From NCBI GenBank assembly GCA_013822275.1, contig PNKC01000001.1, positions 62,001 to 126,000 of the forward strand: a stretch of 64,000 nucleotides of DNA. The letters are read 5' to 3'. A program made the position numbers and the translations under genes. Numbering within the stretch: the first letter of the stretch is position 1; every line of letters begins with the position of its first letter. The notes under the pieces were generated by a model. It did not search any database and was not told the origin of the DNA. It was given only the letters and a program-made list of their open reading frames with translations. This document shows, in pieces, positions 16,506 to 24,817 of this stretch. This stretch comes from Anaerolinea sp. Lineage in GTDB: Bacteria > Chloroflexota > Dehalococcoidia > Tepidiformales > Tepidiformaceae.

Positions 16506-17957
16506 ATGTCCCAGGTTGCCGGCTTACCGCTTCGGTTTCGGTTTCTCCCCCTGCTTCACGAAGCGCACACGCGCGACGGCTGGCTTTCGCGGGAGGCAGT
16601 GGAGACGATCGCGCGGCAGGTCCGCATCCCGCTGGCGGAGGCGTGGGAGGCGGCCACGTCGTTCCCCGAATTCCGGTTTGCCGCTGGCGGAGGCGACGGT
16701 GGCGGTTGCGGAGGCCTCAGTTGCGTGGTCAACGGCGCCCCGCCCTCGGAATCCGTCCACGCCAGGTGCCGGTTCCGCTGTTTTGAAGCGCCGGTGAGCG
16801 GCGGCGAGGACGACTTCCCGGAAGAGATGATCCGCCTAGCGGGGAGGCTGCTCGCGCCGGACATAACCGGCTGGGATGGGCTGCGGGCTGCCTCGTCGAT
16901 GGGCTCCGCGAGGGCCCTCGACATGATCGACCGTGCCGGAATCCGGGGGCGTGGCGGCGCCTATTTCCCTGCTGCCCGGAAGTGGCGCGCCGCATTGGGC
17001 CAGGGCAGGCCGCTGGCGCTGGTGATCAACGCCGAGGAGGGAGAGCCGGGCGTTTTCAAGGATCGCGCGGTTCTTTGCCGGCGTCCGCGGCGGTTCGTCG
17101 AAGGCCTGGCGATCGCTGTGTCTGTCCTGCGGCCGGCGGTGACGGTGATCTTCATCAACGGTGAGGCGGCGCCCGCACGGCGTTCCGTGGAAACCGTGAT
17201 TGCGGGAGCCGGGGAAGTCTTCCCCGGCGGCGTGGAGGTGGTCCCGGGCGGGGGCGGCTACGTGCTGGGCGAGGAGACGACCCTGCTCAACGCGCTGGAA
17301 GGCCGCAAGCCCGCGCCGCGGCTGAGGCCGCCCTACCCCGTCGAATCCGGCCTCTTCGGGATGCCGACGGTGGTAAACAACGTTGAGACGATCGCGAACC
17401 TGTCGATCCTCTTCCGCGAAGGCGAAGCGCCGTTCCTTGATCCGGACCCGGCTGCCGCGGGAGGGTCGAAGCTCTTCAGTGTGAGCGGTAGGGTGGCGCG
17501 GCCGGGACTCTATGAAATGCCCCTGGGGACGCCCTTGCGCGTGCTGCTCGCGGCAGCCGGGGAGAAGGACGGCGCTGCTTTTGCCGCAGTCCTCGCGGGC
17601 GGGCCTTCGGGTGGCTTCCTTCCCGCTTCGGAGTTCCACAGGCGGCTGGTGCCGGGCTTGCTGCACCCGACGGGCGCGGTGACCGGGTCCGGCGGCATGG
17701 TGGTGCTGGATACCACCTCCGACCTTCGCGCCGCCGTGCTGGAGACCGCCCGCTTCAACGCGCGCGAATCCTGCGGCAAGTGCACGCCCTGCCGCGAAGG
17801 GTTGCCACGGGTGGTTGAATCGCTTGCGGAAGGCCACACTGAAGGGCTCGACGACCTCCTGGAGGTGGTTGGGGCTGCTTCTCTCTGCGGCCTCGGACAG
17901 ATGGCGCCGGGGCCCATCCGCAGCGCGCGCCACTTCTGGCCGGAGCTGTTTTCATGA
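16506..17957 (+). CDS. NAD-dependent formate dehydrogenase beta subunit (NuoF-like with mini NuoE domain)
   Basis: 483 residues. Residues 1-60 match the helical N-terminus of NuoE (LHEAHTRDGWLSREAV). Cys68, Cys73, Cys88 and Cys92 keep the NuoE C-x4-C and C-x3-C pattern but are only 14 residues apart, far closer than usual. From about 125 the NuoF core follows: FMN/NADH motifs GRGGAYFPAARKW and INAEEGEPGVFKDR, then a 4Fe-4S site ESCGKCTPCREG plus a later Cys in SLCGLG. It passes electrons between the formate site and NAD. Its stop overlaps the next start (ATGA). Other NuoEF-type dehydrogenases, such as soluble hydrogenase diaphorases, look alike, but the following genes fix the assignment. Confidence 0.87.
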   Translation: MSQVAGLPLRFRFLPLLHEAHTRDGWLSREAVETIARQVRIPLAEAWEAATSFPEFRFAAGGGDGGGCGGLSCVVNGAPPSESVHARCRFRCFEAPVSGGEDDFPEEMIRLAGRLLAPDITGWDGLRAASSMGSARALDMIDRAGIRGRGGAYFPAARKWRAALGQGRPLALVINAEEGEPGVFKDRAVLCRRPRRFVEGLAIAVSVLRPAVTVIFINGEAAPARRSVETVIAGAGEVFPGGVEVVPGGGGYVLGEETTLLNALEGRKPAPRLRPPYPVESGLFGMPTVVNNVETIANLSILFREGEAPFLDPDPAAAGGSKLFSVSGRVARPGLYEMPLGTPLRVLLAAAGEKDGAAFAAVLAGGPSGGFLPASEFHRRLVPGLLHPTGAVTGSGGMVVLDTTSDLRAAVLETARFNARESCGKCTPCREGLPRVVESLAEGHTEGLDDLLEVVGAASLCGLGQMAPGPIRSARHFWPELFS

Positions 17958-18568
17958 GCCTGATCCTGAACGGGGACGAGGTGGAGGCGGGCGGAAGCGT
18001 GCTCGATGCCGTGCTGGCCGCGGGGATCGAACTCCCGCACCTCTGCAAGGACGACAACCTGCCGGCGATCGGCGCCTGCCGGACGTGCCTGGTGGAGGCG
18101 GATGGCCGGATTGTGGCCGCCTGTTCATTCCCCGCGTCCATGGCGAAGCGCGTGGACACGGAGACGAAAACGGCGCGCCGCATCCGCCGGGGGGTGCTGG
18201 AACTCACGCTTGCGATGCAGGCCGAGCGCGGCGACGAAGGGGGGCCGCTCGCCGGGGAGACAGCCTCCACGGCTTCTCGCGAGGGAGCCGCGGTCGACCG
18301 CTTCGCCGTGCGGACGGGCCGCGCCGTCGATGCCACGAGTCCGTTCTTCTCGTTTCACGAAGCGGCCTGCATCCTCTGCGGGCGGTGCGTGGTGGCCTGC
18401 CAGGACTTGCAGCACATCAGCGCGATCGGCCTCGCCGGGCGCGGGCGCGATACGCGCGTCACACCCGGCGCCGCGGATACGTTCCGCGAGTCCATCTGCA
18501 CATCCTGCGGTTCGTGCGTCGCCGCTTGCCCAACGTCAGCCCTGCGGCCAAGAGGAGGTGCCGAATGA
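17954..18568 (+). CDS. Formate dehydrogenase iron-sulfur subunit (2Fe-2S plus two 4Fe-4S)
   Basis: 204 residues. Residues 1-75 are a plant-type ferredoxin fold whose four Cys include C31 and the ACRTC pair followed by VAAC. A hydrophilic stretch of about 45 residues follows, then two 4Fe-4S motifs, CILCGRCVVAC and CTSCGSCVAACP. This corresponds to the N-terminal part of NuoG or of long FdhA proteins, here a separate polypeptide. It wires electrons between the Mo/W site and the NADH-binding subunit. It overlaps both neighbours by four bases (ATGA at each end), so all three subunits are coupled. The usual His-containing N5-type cluster motif is not evident. Confidence 0.88.
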   Translation: MSLILNGDEVEAGGSVLDAVLAAGIELPHLCKDDNLPAIGACRTCLVEADGRIVAACSFPASMAKRVDTETKTARRIRRGVLELTLAMQAERGDEGGPLAGETASTASREGAAVDRFAVRTGRAVDATSPFFSFHEAACILCGRCVVACQDLQHISAIGLAGRGRDTRVTPGAADTFRESICTSCGSCVAACPTSALRPRGGAE

Positions 18569-20682
18569 CCCGCCAGGTCCCAAGCACGTGTCCGTATTGC
18601 GGCGTTGGCTGCGGCATCGTCATCAGCGTGGCGGGCGAGCGGATCGTCTGGGTGGACGACCAGCCGGGCAACCTTTCGAGTGAGGGGATGCTGTGCGTCA
18701 AGGGACGATTCGGGACGACCTTCGTGAACCACAGGGATAGGCTAGCCACACCGCTTATTCGCAGGGGCGGCGAACTCCAACCGGCCTCCTGGGACGAAGC
18801 CCTGGACCTGGTCGCGATGCGCTTCGCGGAGCATCGTGGGCGTTTTGGCAGCTTCGCTTCGGCGAAGGCAACGAACGAAGACGCGTTCATCCAGCAGAAA
18901 TTCGTGCGCCTGGTGATGGGCACCAACAACATCGACCACTGCACGCGCCTCTGCCACTCCCCCAGCGTGGAGGCGATGCTTCAGCAGTTCGGCAGCGGGG
19001 CGACGAGCAACTCCTATTCGGACTACGAAGCTTCTTCCTGCATCATGCTGGTGGGTTGCGACCCGGGCTCCAATCACCCGGTAATCGCCTCGCGGATGCG
19101 GCGCGCGATCGACACGCGCGGCACGCGGCTGATCGTCGTGAACCCGCGGCGGATCGACATGTGCGACCGCGCCACCATCTTCCTGCAATCGCGTCCGGGC
19201 ACCGATGTTTCTCTGTTCAACGGGATGGCGAGGGCGATCCTGGATGCGGGACTGGCGAACACGGGCTTCATCGCGGCGCGGACGGAGGGCTACGAAGCGT
19301 GGCTGGCGGCTGTCCGGGAGGTCACGGTGGAGCAGTGCGCCGAGGTCTGTGGCGTGGCCGCGGAAGACCTTCGGATGGCGGCGCTCCTCTATGCCAACCC
19401 GCCGCAGCTGGATGCCCGCGAACCCGGGAGTTGCCTGGTCTGGGGGATGGGCGTGACCCAGCACACCAACGGCACGGACAACGCCCACGCGCTCCTCAAC
19501 CTGGCGCTCTTCACGGGCCAGCTCGGCCGCCCGGGAAGTGGTGTTTCGCCGCTCCGCGGCCAGAATAACGTCCAGGGCTGTGGCGACGCGGGTTGCATCC
19601 CTGATTCGCTCCCCGGCTACCAGCGCTACGACGAGGCGGTGCCGGCGCCGTTCGAGGAGCTCTGGGGCGGGGGACTGCCGCGCGTTCCCGGGCTGAAGGC
19701 AACCGATATGGTCGAGCAGATCGCCGGTGGCACGATCCGGGCGATGTACATCGTTGGCGAAAACCCGCTGCTCAGCGAGCCGAACCTCCACCACGCCACC
19801 GAACTCATTCGCTCGCTCGATTTTCTCGTCGTCCAGGACCTGTTTCTGCACGAGACCGCGCAGCTTGCGGACGTTGTCCTGCCCGCCTGTTCGTTCGCGG
19901 AGAAGGACGGTACGTTCACGAACAGCGAGCGGCGTGTGCAGCGCGTCCGCCGCGCCATTGCGCCGGTAGGCGAGAGCCGCCCGGACTGGGAGATCGTCTG
20001 CGATATCGCCCGCAGAATGTGTGCCCACTCCGGCCTCGATACCCGCCAGTTCTCCTACAGCGGCCCCGCGGAGATCTTCGCCGAGATGGCGCGCCTCACT
20101 CCCTTCCTCCGCGGGATGAGCTATGAGCGGCTGGACCGGGAGGGAGGCCTGCAGTGGCCGTGTCCCGAGCCCGGCCATCCCGGTACTTCGTACCTCTACG
20201 GGGAAAGCTTCCCGAGGGGGCTGGGCAAGTTTGTCCCCGTGCGTCAGGCGGCGGCAGCGGAAGAGCTCCCCGACACCGAATACCCGCTGATCCTGAATAC
20301 GGGCCGGATGCTCTACCACTGGCACGGCGGCACGATCACACGGCGCGTGGAGGCGCTCATGGAACGTGCCGGCGCGTTGCCCGTCGCCATCCACCCGGAC
20401 GACGCGGCGGCCGCGGGTATCGTCGAAAACGACACGGTTGTGCTGTTTTCGCGCCGGGGGCGCGTTTCCGGCGCGGCGGTGCTTACTGACTCCGTGCGCG
20501 CGGGCAGCGTCTTCATCCCGTTCGTCCGGCTTGGGGAGAGCGCGGCGAACTTCCTCACGAACAGCGCCTACGACGCCCAGTCGCGGATCCCGGAGTACAA
20601 GGTGTGCGCGGTGCGGATTGAGAAGAAGCGTGAGCGGAAGGATGCTGCAGGCGCGCCGGGGATTGGGCGGGAGCGCGCGTAA
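18565..20682 (+). CDS. Formate dehydrogenase alpha (molybdopterin) subunit, Cys type
   Basis: 705 residues of the molybdopterin oxidoreductase family. The N-terminal 4Fe-4S site uses Cys9, Cys12, Cys16 and Cys44. The active-site segment DHCTRLCHSPSVEAM places Cys130-His131 where formate dehydrogenases have Sec or Cys followed by His, supporting formate rather than nitrate as substrate. GQNNVQGCGDAG, NPLLSEPN and the C-terminal molybdopterin-binding domain with NTGRMLYHWHGGT follow. It oxidises formate to CO2, or reduces CO2. Bis-MGD insertion would need MobA, encoded at 33.9 kb; no fdhD is present. AGGAGG precedes the ATG. The last 25 residues are charged and unconserved. Confidence 0.92.
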   Translation: MTRQVPSTCPYCGVGCGIVISVAGERIVWVDDQPGNLSSEGMLCVKGRFGTTFVNHRDRLATPLIRRGGELQPASWDEALDLVAMRFAEHRGRFGSFASAKATNEDAFIQQKFVRLVMGTNNIDHCTRLCHSPSVEAMLQQFGSGATSNSYSDYEASSCIMLVGCDPGSNHPVIASRMRRAIDTRGTRLIVVNPRRIDMCDRATIFLQSRPGTDVSLFNGMARAILDAGLANTGFIAARTEGYEAWLAAVREVTVEQCAEVCGVAAEDLRMAALLYANPPQLDAREPGSCLVWGMGVTQHTNGTDNAHALLNLALFTGQLGRPGSGVSPLRGQNNVQGCGDAGCIPDSLPGYQRYDEAVPAPFEELWGGGLPRVPGLKATDMVEQIAGGTIRAMYIVGENPLLSEPNLHHATELIRSLDFLVVQDLFLHETAQLADVVLPACSFAEKDGTFTNSERRVQRVRRAIAPVGESRPDWEIVCDIARRMCAHSGLDTRQFSYSGPAEIFAEMARLTPFLRGMSYERLDREGGLQWPCPEPGHPGTSYLYGESFPRGLGKFVPVRQAAAAEELPDTEYPLILNTGRMLYHWHGGTITRRVEALMERAGALPVAIHPDDAAAAGIVENDTVVLFSRRGRVSGAAVLTDSVRAGSVFIPFVRLGESAANFLTNSAYDAQSRIPEYKVCAVRIEKKRERKDAAGAPGIGRERA

Positions 20683-20761
20683 CCGCGAAAAGCGGCGGGA
20701 AAGCGCACACAGGGGCCCCGGAGCCTGCTAGGATCGGCTATCTCACCAGGGAGTAGCCGCG

Positions 20762-21955
20762 ATGACGCTGCCGCTCGAAGGCCTCCGGATCCTCGATTTC
20801 ACCCAGTACGAAGCGGGAACTTCGGCCACGCAGACGCTCGCCTGGCTGGGGGCGGACGTGGTGAAAGTGGAACCGCCGGGGATCGGCGAACCGGGCCGGG
20901 GATTGAGCGTGGCCCCGGCGGACCGGATGTACTTCCTCAACCTGAACGGCAACAAGCGCAGCGTCGCGATCAACCTCAAGCGAGCCGAGGGGCGTGACCT
21001 GGTCCTCCGCATGGCGCCGAACTTCGATGTCGTTGCGGAGAACCTGGCCCCGGGCACGATGGAGTCGCTGGGGTTGGGGTTCGAGGCGTTGAAGTCCTGC
21101 CATCCGCGGGTGATCTACGCCTCGATCAAGGGGTTCGGTTCGGCCGGGCCGTACGCCCATTACCGGAGTTTCGACATGGTTGCGCAGGCGGTGGGCGGGA
21201 GCATGTCGATCACGGGCACGACGGATACCGTGCCGCTGCGTTCGGGGGCGACCTACGGGGACACCGGCACGGGAATGCAGTTGGGTATCGGCATCCTCGC
21301 TGCCTATGTGCGCATGCTGAAGACCGGCGCCGGCGCCCACGTCGAGGTATCGATGCAGGACGCCATCGCCAGCTATTCGCGCGTCGGCTTCCTGGCCCGC
21401 GAAACGGTGGGCGACCCGGTCCCGCGGGTGGGAAACAACCTGCGCGGCCTGGCGCCGACGAATACCTACGCCTGCAAGCCGTTCGGCCCAAACGACTACG
21501 TCTACATCGTTGCGACGAGCGCGCCGATGCTTGAACGGCTCCTCGTCTCGATAGGCAGGCCGGAGCTGGTTGACGACCCGCGGATGGCCACGGCGGAAAC
21601 GCGCCGGGAGAACGAGGAGTGGCTGCAGGGGCTGATTTCGGAGTGGACCGGGGCCCGCACGAAGCACGAAGCGATGGCCGAACTGCAGGCCTGCGGAGTG
21701 CCCGCCGGCGCGACGTTCGATTCGGGCGACATCTTCAACGACCCCCATCTGAAGCTGCGCGGCATGGTGCAGACGGTCGACCATCCCGTGCGGGGCGCCG
21801 TCGAAATCCTCGGCAACCCGATCCTGATTGACCAGAAACCGAGTTGCCTGACGCCGGCGCCGCTGCTCGGCGCGGACACAGCGGCTGTCCTCAAAGCTGA
21901 GCTGGGGCTCGGAGAGAGCGAGATCGCGGCGCTGCGGGAGTCAAAGGTGATCTGA
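20762..21955 (+). CDS. CaiB/BaiF family (class III) CoA transferase
   Basis: 397 residues, usual for the family. Landmarks are LRILDFTQYEAG, a GADVVKVEPPG segment, NLNGNKRSVAINLK, ENLAPGTMESLGLGFE and a catalytic Asp in the MQDAIASY region (HVEVSMQDA). Class III enzymes move CoA between carboxylic acids such as formate/oxalate, carnitine or succinate. The substrate cannot be read; proximity to formate dehydrogenase raises a formyl-CoA:oxalate possibility, but no oxalyl-CoA decarboxylase is present. GGGAG precedes the ATG. It ends convergently with an LLM gene. Confidence 0.9.
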   Translation: MTLPLEGLRILDFTQYEAGTSATQTLAWLGADVVKVEPPGIGEPGRGLSVAPADRMYFLNLNGNKRSVAINLKRAEGRDLVLRMAPNFDVVAENLAPGTMESLGLGFEALKSCHPRVIYASIKGFGSAGPYAHYRSFDMVAQAVGGSMSITGTTDTVPLRSGATYGDTGTGMQLGIGILAAYVRMLKTGAGAHVEVSMQDAIASYSRVGFLARETVGDPVPRVGNNLRGLAPTNTYACKPFGPNDYVYIVATSAPMLERLLVSIGRPELVDDPRMATAETRRENEEWLQGLISEWTGARTKHEAMAELQACGVPAGATFDSGDIFNDPHLKLRGMVQTVDHPVRGAVEILGNPILIDQKPSCLTPAPLLGADTAAVLKAELGLGESEIAALRESKVI

Positions 21956-21975
21956 CCGTTGGTCGCTGCTCGGGG

Positions 21976-22920
21976 TTACTCCTTCGCGAGTTCACCGAGC
22001 ACGGCATAGGTCCGGGCGCGGGCGTCCGGGTCGTTCGCGGGCAGAATCGGCATCGCCAGCAGTTCCGCCGCGCCGTAAGCGGGCAGTTCGCGGAGGCGCG
22101 ATTTCACCTGCGCGGCGCTGCCGGAGATGACGAGCGCCTCAATCATCCGGTCAGAGAGTTCGCCGTCTTTCGCTTCCGGGAAGCCGGCATCCTGGAACAT
22201 CTGGGAATAGAACGGGACGCGCGGGTAGAAGCCGATCTGGCGCCGGGCAGCCTCGCGCACGGCCGCGGTGTCTTCGCTGACGACGACCGGCACATGGGCG
22301 ATCAGCGGCGGCGGCGTGCGCCCCGCTTTTTCCGCGCCCTGGCGGATCGCCGGGATTGCGACGTCGCGGAGGTAAGGGAGCGGGCAGACCCAGGAAATGG
22401 CGCCTTCGGCGAGTTCGCCGCAGACCCGGAAACCGTTGGGCCGGAGGGCGGACGCCATGACTCTCACGCCAGTTGGCTTCGCGAGCTGGGCGCGGGCGGT
22501 GAGGCGTTTCCCCTGGAAGTCCACTTTGCCTTCCTGGAGGACGGCGCGGAGGATTTGCAGATACTCGCGCAGGTGCTCCAGGGGGCGTTCGAAGGGGATG
22601 CCGAAGGTGGGTTCGATGGAGACTTTGTGGCTGGGGCCGACGCCGAGGCGAAGCCTGCCGGGGGCGAGGGAATCGACAACGACGGCGCCCTGCACCAGGG
22701 CGAGCGGATGGCGGGGAAACGTCGGGATGATGCAACTGCCGAACTGGATGGAGGTGGTGCGGCCGGCGGCGGCGGCGAACACGGCCAACGGGTCCGGGGC
22801 AACGCCGCCGCTTGTCATCCAGGCGACCTGGACCCCGGCCTGCTCCGCGGTAACGATGGTTTCAACGAGCCCGGCTGCATCCGCCGCGGCGATATGCACG
22901 CCAACGACAAGATCCTTCAT
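21976..22920 (-). CDS. LLM class flavin/F420-dependent oxidoreductase
   Basis: 314 residues with the bacterial luciferase-like TIM-barrel pattern. It has VGVHIAAADAAGLVETIV at the start, FGSCIIPTFPRHPLALVQGA, LRLGVGPSHKVSIEP, RAVLQEGKVDFQGKR and a C-terminal helix ending LGELAKE. It resembles methylene-H4MPT reductase-like and F420-dependent dehydrogenases. Substrate unknown. AAGGAG stands seven bases before the ATG. It is a separate lineage from the LLM genes at 6.2 and 58.1 kb judging by its low motif identity. Confidence 0.88.
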   Translation of the reverse strand: MKDLVVGVHIAAADAAGLVETIVTAEQAGVQVAWMTSGGVAPDPLAVFAAAAGRTTSIQFGSCIIPTFPRHPLALVQGAVVVDSLAPGRLRLGVGPSHKVSIEPTFGIPFERPLEHLREYLQILRAVLQEGKVDFQGKRLTARAQLAKPTGVRVMASALRPNGFRVCGELAEGAISWVCPLPYLRDVAIPAIRQGAEKAGRTPPPLIAHVPVVVSEDTAAVREAARRQIGFYPRVPFYSQMFQDAGFPEAKDGELSDRMIEALVISGSAAQVKSRLRELPAYGAAELLAMPILPANDPDARARTYAVLGELAKE

Positions 22921-23044
22921 TGCGCACTCCTTTTGCGGTTAAGCCTACACGGGATTGCGAGGAGGAGTGTCCGAGAGCCGGACCTCGAGAGGTGGCGTGC
23001 GGGAGCGTTTTCGCGCGACGAATCGCGGGGCTGCTCCGGACGGT

Positions 23045-23224
23045 TTAGTTGCCGCGCTTCTCGCGGGCGGCGTCCATTTCGCCTTCCATGGTGGCGCGCG
23101 TGCGCGCTTCCTGCTCAAGGTCCACGGGTGGGGCTTCGCTCTTCTTGGATTCCTTGCCCGGGTGGGCGGCGAGCCATTCCTCGCGGCTTTCTTCCTTGCC
23201 CAACAGCTTCTTCAACCATCCCAT
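23045..23224 (-). CDS. Small hydrophilic protein, unknown function
   Basis: 59 residues starting MGWLKKLLGKEE and ending MDAAREKRGN. It is rich in Lys, Glu and Ala with a short amphipathic N-terminus and a probable C-terminal helix; no Cys. GGAAGGA lies about ten bases before the ATG at 23224; a GTG three codons earlier is the alternative. I do not recognise the family. The amphipathic start suggests peripheral membrane association, which is only inference. Confidence 0.6.
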   Translation of the reverse strand: MGWLKKLLGKEESREEWLAAHPGKESKKSEAPPVDLEQEARTRATMEGEMDAAREKRGN

Positions 23225-23383
23225 GACTGCCACATCCTTCCAACCGGCATCAGCCTGGGCTGATGTAGCGATCAGGGTACACCACCGGGGGGAAGTCTCA
23301 ACGTCTCAACGTCGCCTGGTGCAGTGGCGGCGGTGGAGCGGTCTGAGAGGGGGCGGGCAGCGGCGGAAGAGGTTGCAGGTCAG

Positions 23384-23412
23384 TTGCCCGTGGGGGTGGC
23401 GCCGCCTACTAT
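23384..23412 (+). promoter_or_regulatory. Promoter of tRNA-Asp
   Basis: TTGCCC at 23384-23389, 17-bp spacer, TACTAT at 23407-23412; the tRNA begins 17 bases after the -10 box. Confidence 0.65.
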
Positions 23413-23428
23413 CGATGGGTTGCCGCGC

Positions 23429-23505
23429 GGCCCCGTGGTGTAGCGGCCTAACATGCCACCCTGTCAAGGTGGAGATCGGCGGTTCGAATCCGCTCGGGGT
23501 CGCCA
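23429..23505 (+). tRNA. tRNA-Asp(GTC)
   Basis: The acceptor GGCCCCG pairs with CGGGGTC (one G-U), then G and an encoded CCA. The anticodon stem CCACC/GGTGG encloses CTGTCAA, anticodon GTC. The T-loop GGTTCGAATCC is canonical. The DNA just downstream looks unlike the neighbouring genes. Confidence 0.95.
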
Positions 23506-23524
23506 GAAACCGCTACTTTACGAT

Positions 23525-23546
23525 AACCCGTCAGAAATGGCGGGTT
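23525..23546 (+). terminator. Terminator after tRNA-Asp
   Basis: AACCCG and CGGGTT form a 6-bp stem around ten bases, followed by TCGTGTTT. A modest intrinsic terminator 20 bases past the tRNA. Confidence 0.5.
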
Positions 23547-23569
23547 TCGTGTTTCCCCGGCAGTAGTAG

Positions 23570-23598
23570 TTGACAGCTCAGGCAGCGGCTGGCAGAAT
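23570..23598 (+). promoter_or_regulatory. Strong promoter of the ParB-like gene leader
   Basis: Consensus TTGACA at 23570-23575, 17-bp spacer, CAGAAT at 23593-23598 preceded by TGG (extended -10). Transcription would start near 23605, about 175 bases before the ParB-like start codon. Confidence 0.7.
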
Positions 23599-23674
23599 AC
23601 CGTTCGTACTCCGTCGATAGGACCGTTCGGTCCGCGAGTCGTGGAGAAGGACCCTCGGGTCCGGAGGAGTGTCG

Positions 23675-23689
23675 ATGGCTGCACCATAA
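23675..23689 (+). CDS. Candidate four-residue leader peptide
   Basis: ATG GCT GCA CCA TAA follows AGGAG at five bases, an ideal spacing. Its TAA overlaps an ATG at 23689 that is in frame with the ParB-like gene 90 bases later. Translation here would end just before the terminator hairpin, as expected for a transcription attenuator. There is no run of one regulatory codon. Confidence 0.35.
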   Translation: MAAP

Positions 23690-23694
23690 TGTTT

Positions 23695-23722
23695 GCCCGC
23701 ACCTCTGGTGGCGGGCTTTTTT
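23695..23722 (+). terminator. Intrinsic terminator inside the ParB-gene leader
   Basis: GCCCGC pairs with GCGGGC, extended by ACC/GGT with one bulged G, then six T. It stands 57 bases before the start of the ParB-like gene, between promoter and gene. Confidence 0.75.
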
Positions 23723-23778
23723 GCGCCCCACCGCTACGCCGCACACACAGGTCCAACTGGACCAGAAAAGGTAGTAAA

Positions 23779-24792
23779 GTGACCGACGTCGCAACAAATG
23801 CGAGCAGGGTGGCCGGGCTGCGCACCAGCCCAGTTCACAACATTCGTCCGCTCAAAGATGACCCCGTCGAACTCGACATCGACGCTATCGAGATAGACCC
23901 GACCAACCCGGGTTCCCTCACCGATTCGCTTCGATACAAGCGCCGCGAACCCTCGATTGACGACTCCTGGGACATCTTGGGTGGCATCGTGTACCCCATC
24001 GTCGTCGCGCAGAAACCCGATGACCCCGCGCGGTACATTCACGTCGATGGGTTCGGACGGTACAAGCAAGCACAGGGCCGCGGCGCTCGACGTATCCGGG
24101 CGATTGTCTACCCTCCGCTCACGCTTGAACAACGCATCTGCCTGCGCCAGACGCTCAACGCTGCCCAAGAGCCCTTCGACGTGGCCAGCATCATCAAGGA
24201 CCTTCAGGCACTCGCGCTCGAGCGAAGTCTTGACTTGCGGGACAGCACACAGATCAAGCTCCTCGTCCGGGACCTTCCGGACAAGGTACAAAAACGCGAA
24301 CAGGACCTCGTGGTGCTGGCGCGCTGGCATCCCGACGCGGTGAAACGCATCGGCGAGTCCTACGGACGCCGTGGTCCCGAGAGTGCGATGGGGATGGACA
24401 AGGTCAAGGAACTCACCAAGATCATGGACATAATCGCAACGAAGCACCCTGAGGTGGCAATCGAACTCGGGGGCGATATGGCAGTTTCTGAGCGCCTGTT
24501 CGCCCTCTACAACGCTGATGCATTTTCCCGACACGGCCGGAGCCAGGAGGGGATCCGGGCCGCCGCCGATGCACTCCGGGACCTGCAGTCCAACGACCGG
24601 CGGGTGCGCGAATTCCTCGCCGGAACGCTAGACCTAACGGCCGCGGGCAATCCGCGCCCGATAGGGAACCTCGTCAAGCTCTGTCAGGAGGTTAACAACC
24701 TCCTGCTTACCAAGGACCCCTCTTCGCTCACAGAGACGGAATGCCGTGCCCTTCGGGGTATTCAAAGGTCCATCGAGGACCTCCTGGCGTAG
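23779..24792 (+). CDS. ParB/sulfiredoxin-fold domain protein, orphan
   Basis: 337 residues. Residues 35-120 follow the ParB N-terminal fold: LDIDAIEIDPTNPGS, then ILGGIVYPIVVAQ, YIHVDGFGRYKQAQ and RRIRAIVY. The DGFGR replaces the classical GERR box. Residues 125-230 are helical, like a ParB helix-turn-helix part; the rest has no match I know. No parA or parS-like repeat is near, so a partition role is doubtful; a phage- or plasmid-derived regulator is possible. AAGGT precedes the GTG at 23779; an in-frame ATG at 23689 would add 30 residues read through the terminator. Codon use seems less GC-biased than in neighbouring genes. Confidence 0.75.
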   Translation: MTDVATNASRVAGLRTSPVHNIRPLKDDPVELDIDAIEIDPTNPGSLTDSLRYKRREPSIDDSWDILGGIVYPIVVAQKPDDPARYIHVDGFGRYKQAQGRGARRIRAIVYPPLTLEQRICLRQTLNAAQEPFDVASIIKDLQALALERSLDLRDSTQIKLLVRDLPDKVQKREQDLVVLARWHPDAVKRIGESYGRRGPESAMGMDKVKELTKIMDIIATKHPEVAIELGGDMAVSERLFALYNADAFSRHGRSQEGIRAAADALRDLQSNDRRVREFLAGTLDLTAAGNPRPIGNLVKLCQEVNNLLLTKDPSSLTETECRALRGIQRSIEDLLA

Positions 24793-24817
24793 CAGTCTCT
24801 AGCGGCCGGGGTTGCCC

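Larger units (their letters stand above)
23605..23722 (+). ncRNA. Structured leader RNA or small RNA upstream of the ParB-like gene
   Basis: Between the promoter and a terminator lie two perfect 14-nt palindromes, at 23620-23633 (GGACCG/CGGTCC) and 23649-23662 (GGACCC/GGGTCC). Because both share GGACC and GGTCC arms they can also cross-pair, giving alternative folds. The second is directly followed by GGAGGAG and a four-codon reading frame. The transcript would be about 118 nt. It may be an attenuator for the downstream gene or a stand-alone small RNA; I do not recognise a known riboswitch class. Confidence 0.5.

Noticed and set aside
23620-23662. T-box or known riboswitch in the ParB leader
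   Set aside because: No T-box sequence, specifier loop or other known riboswitch core is visible; only the palindromes, small frame and terminator can be supported.
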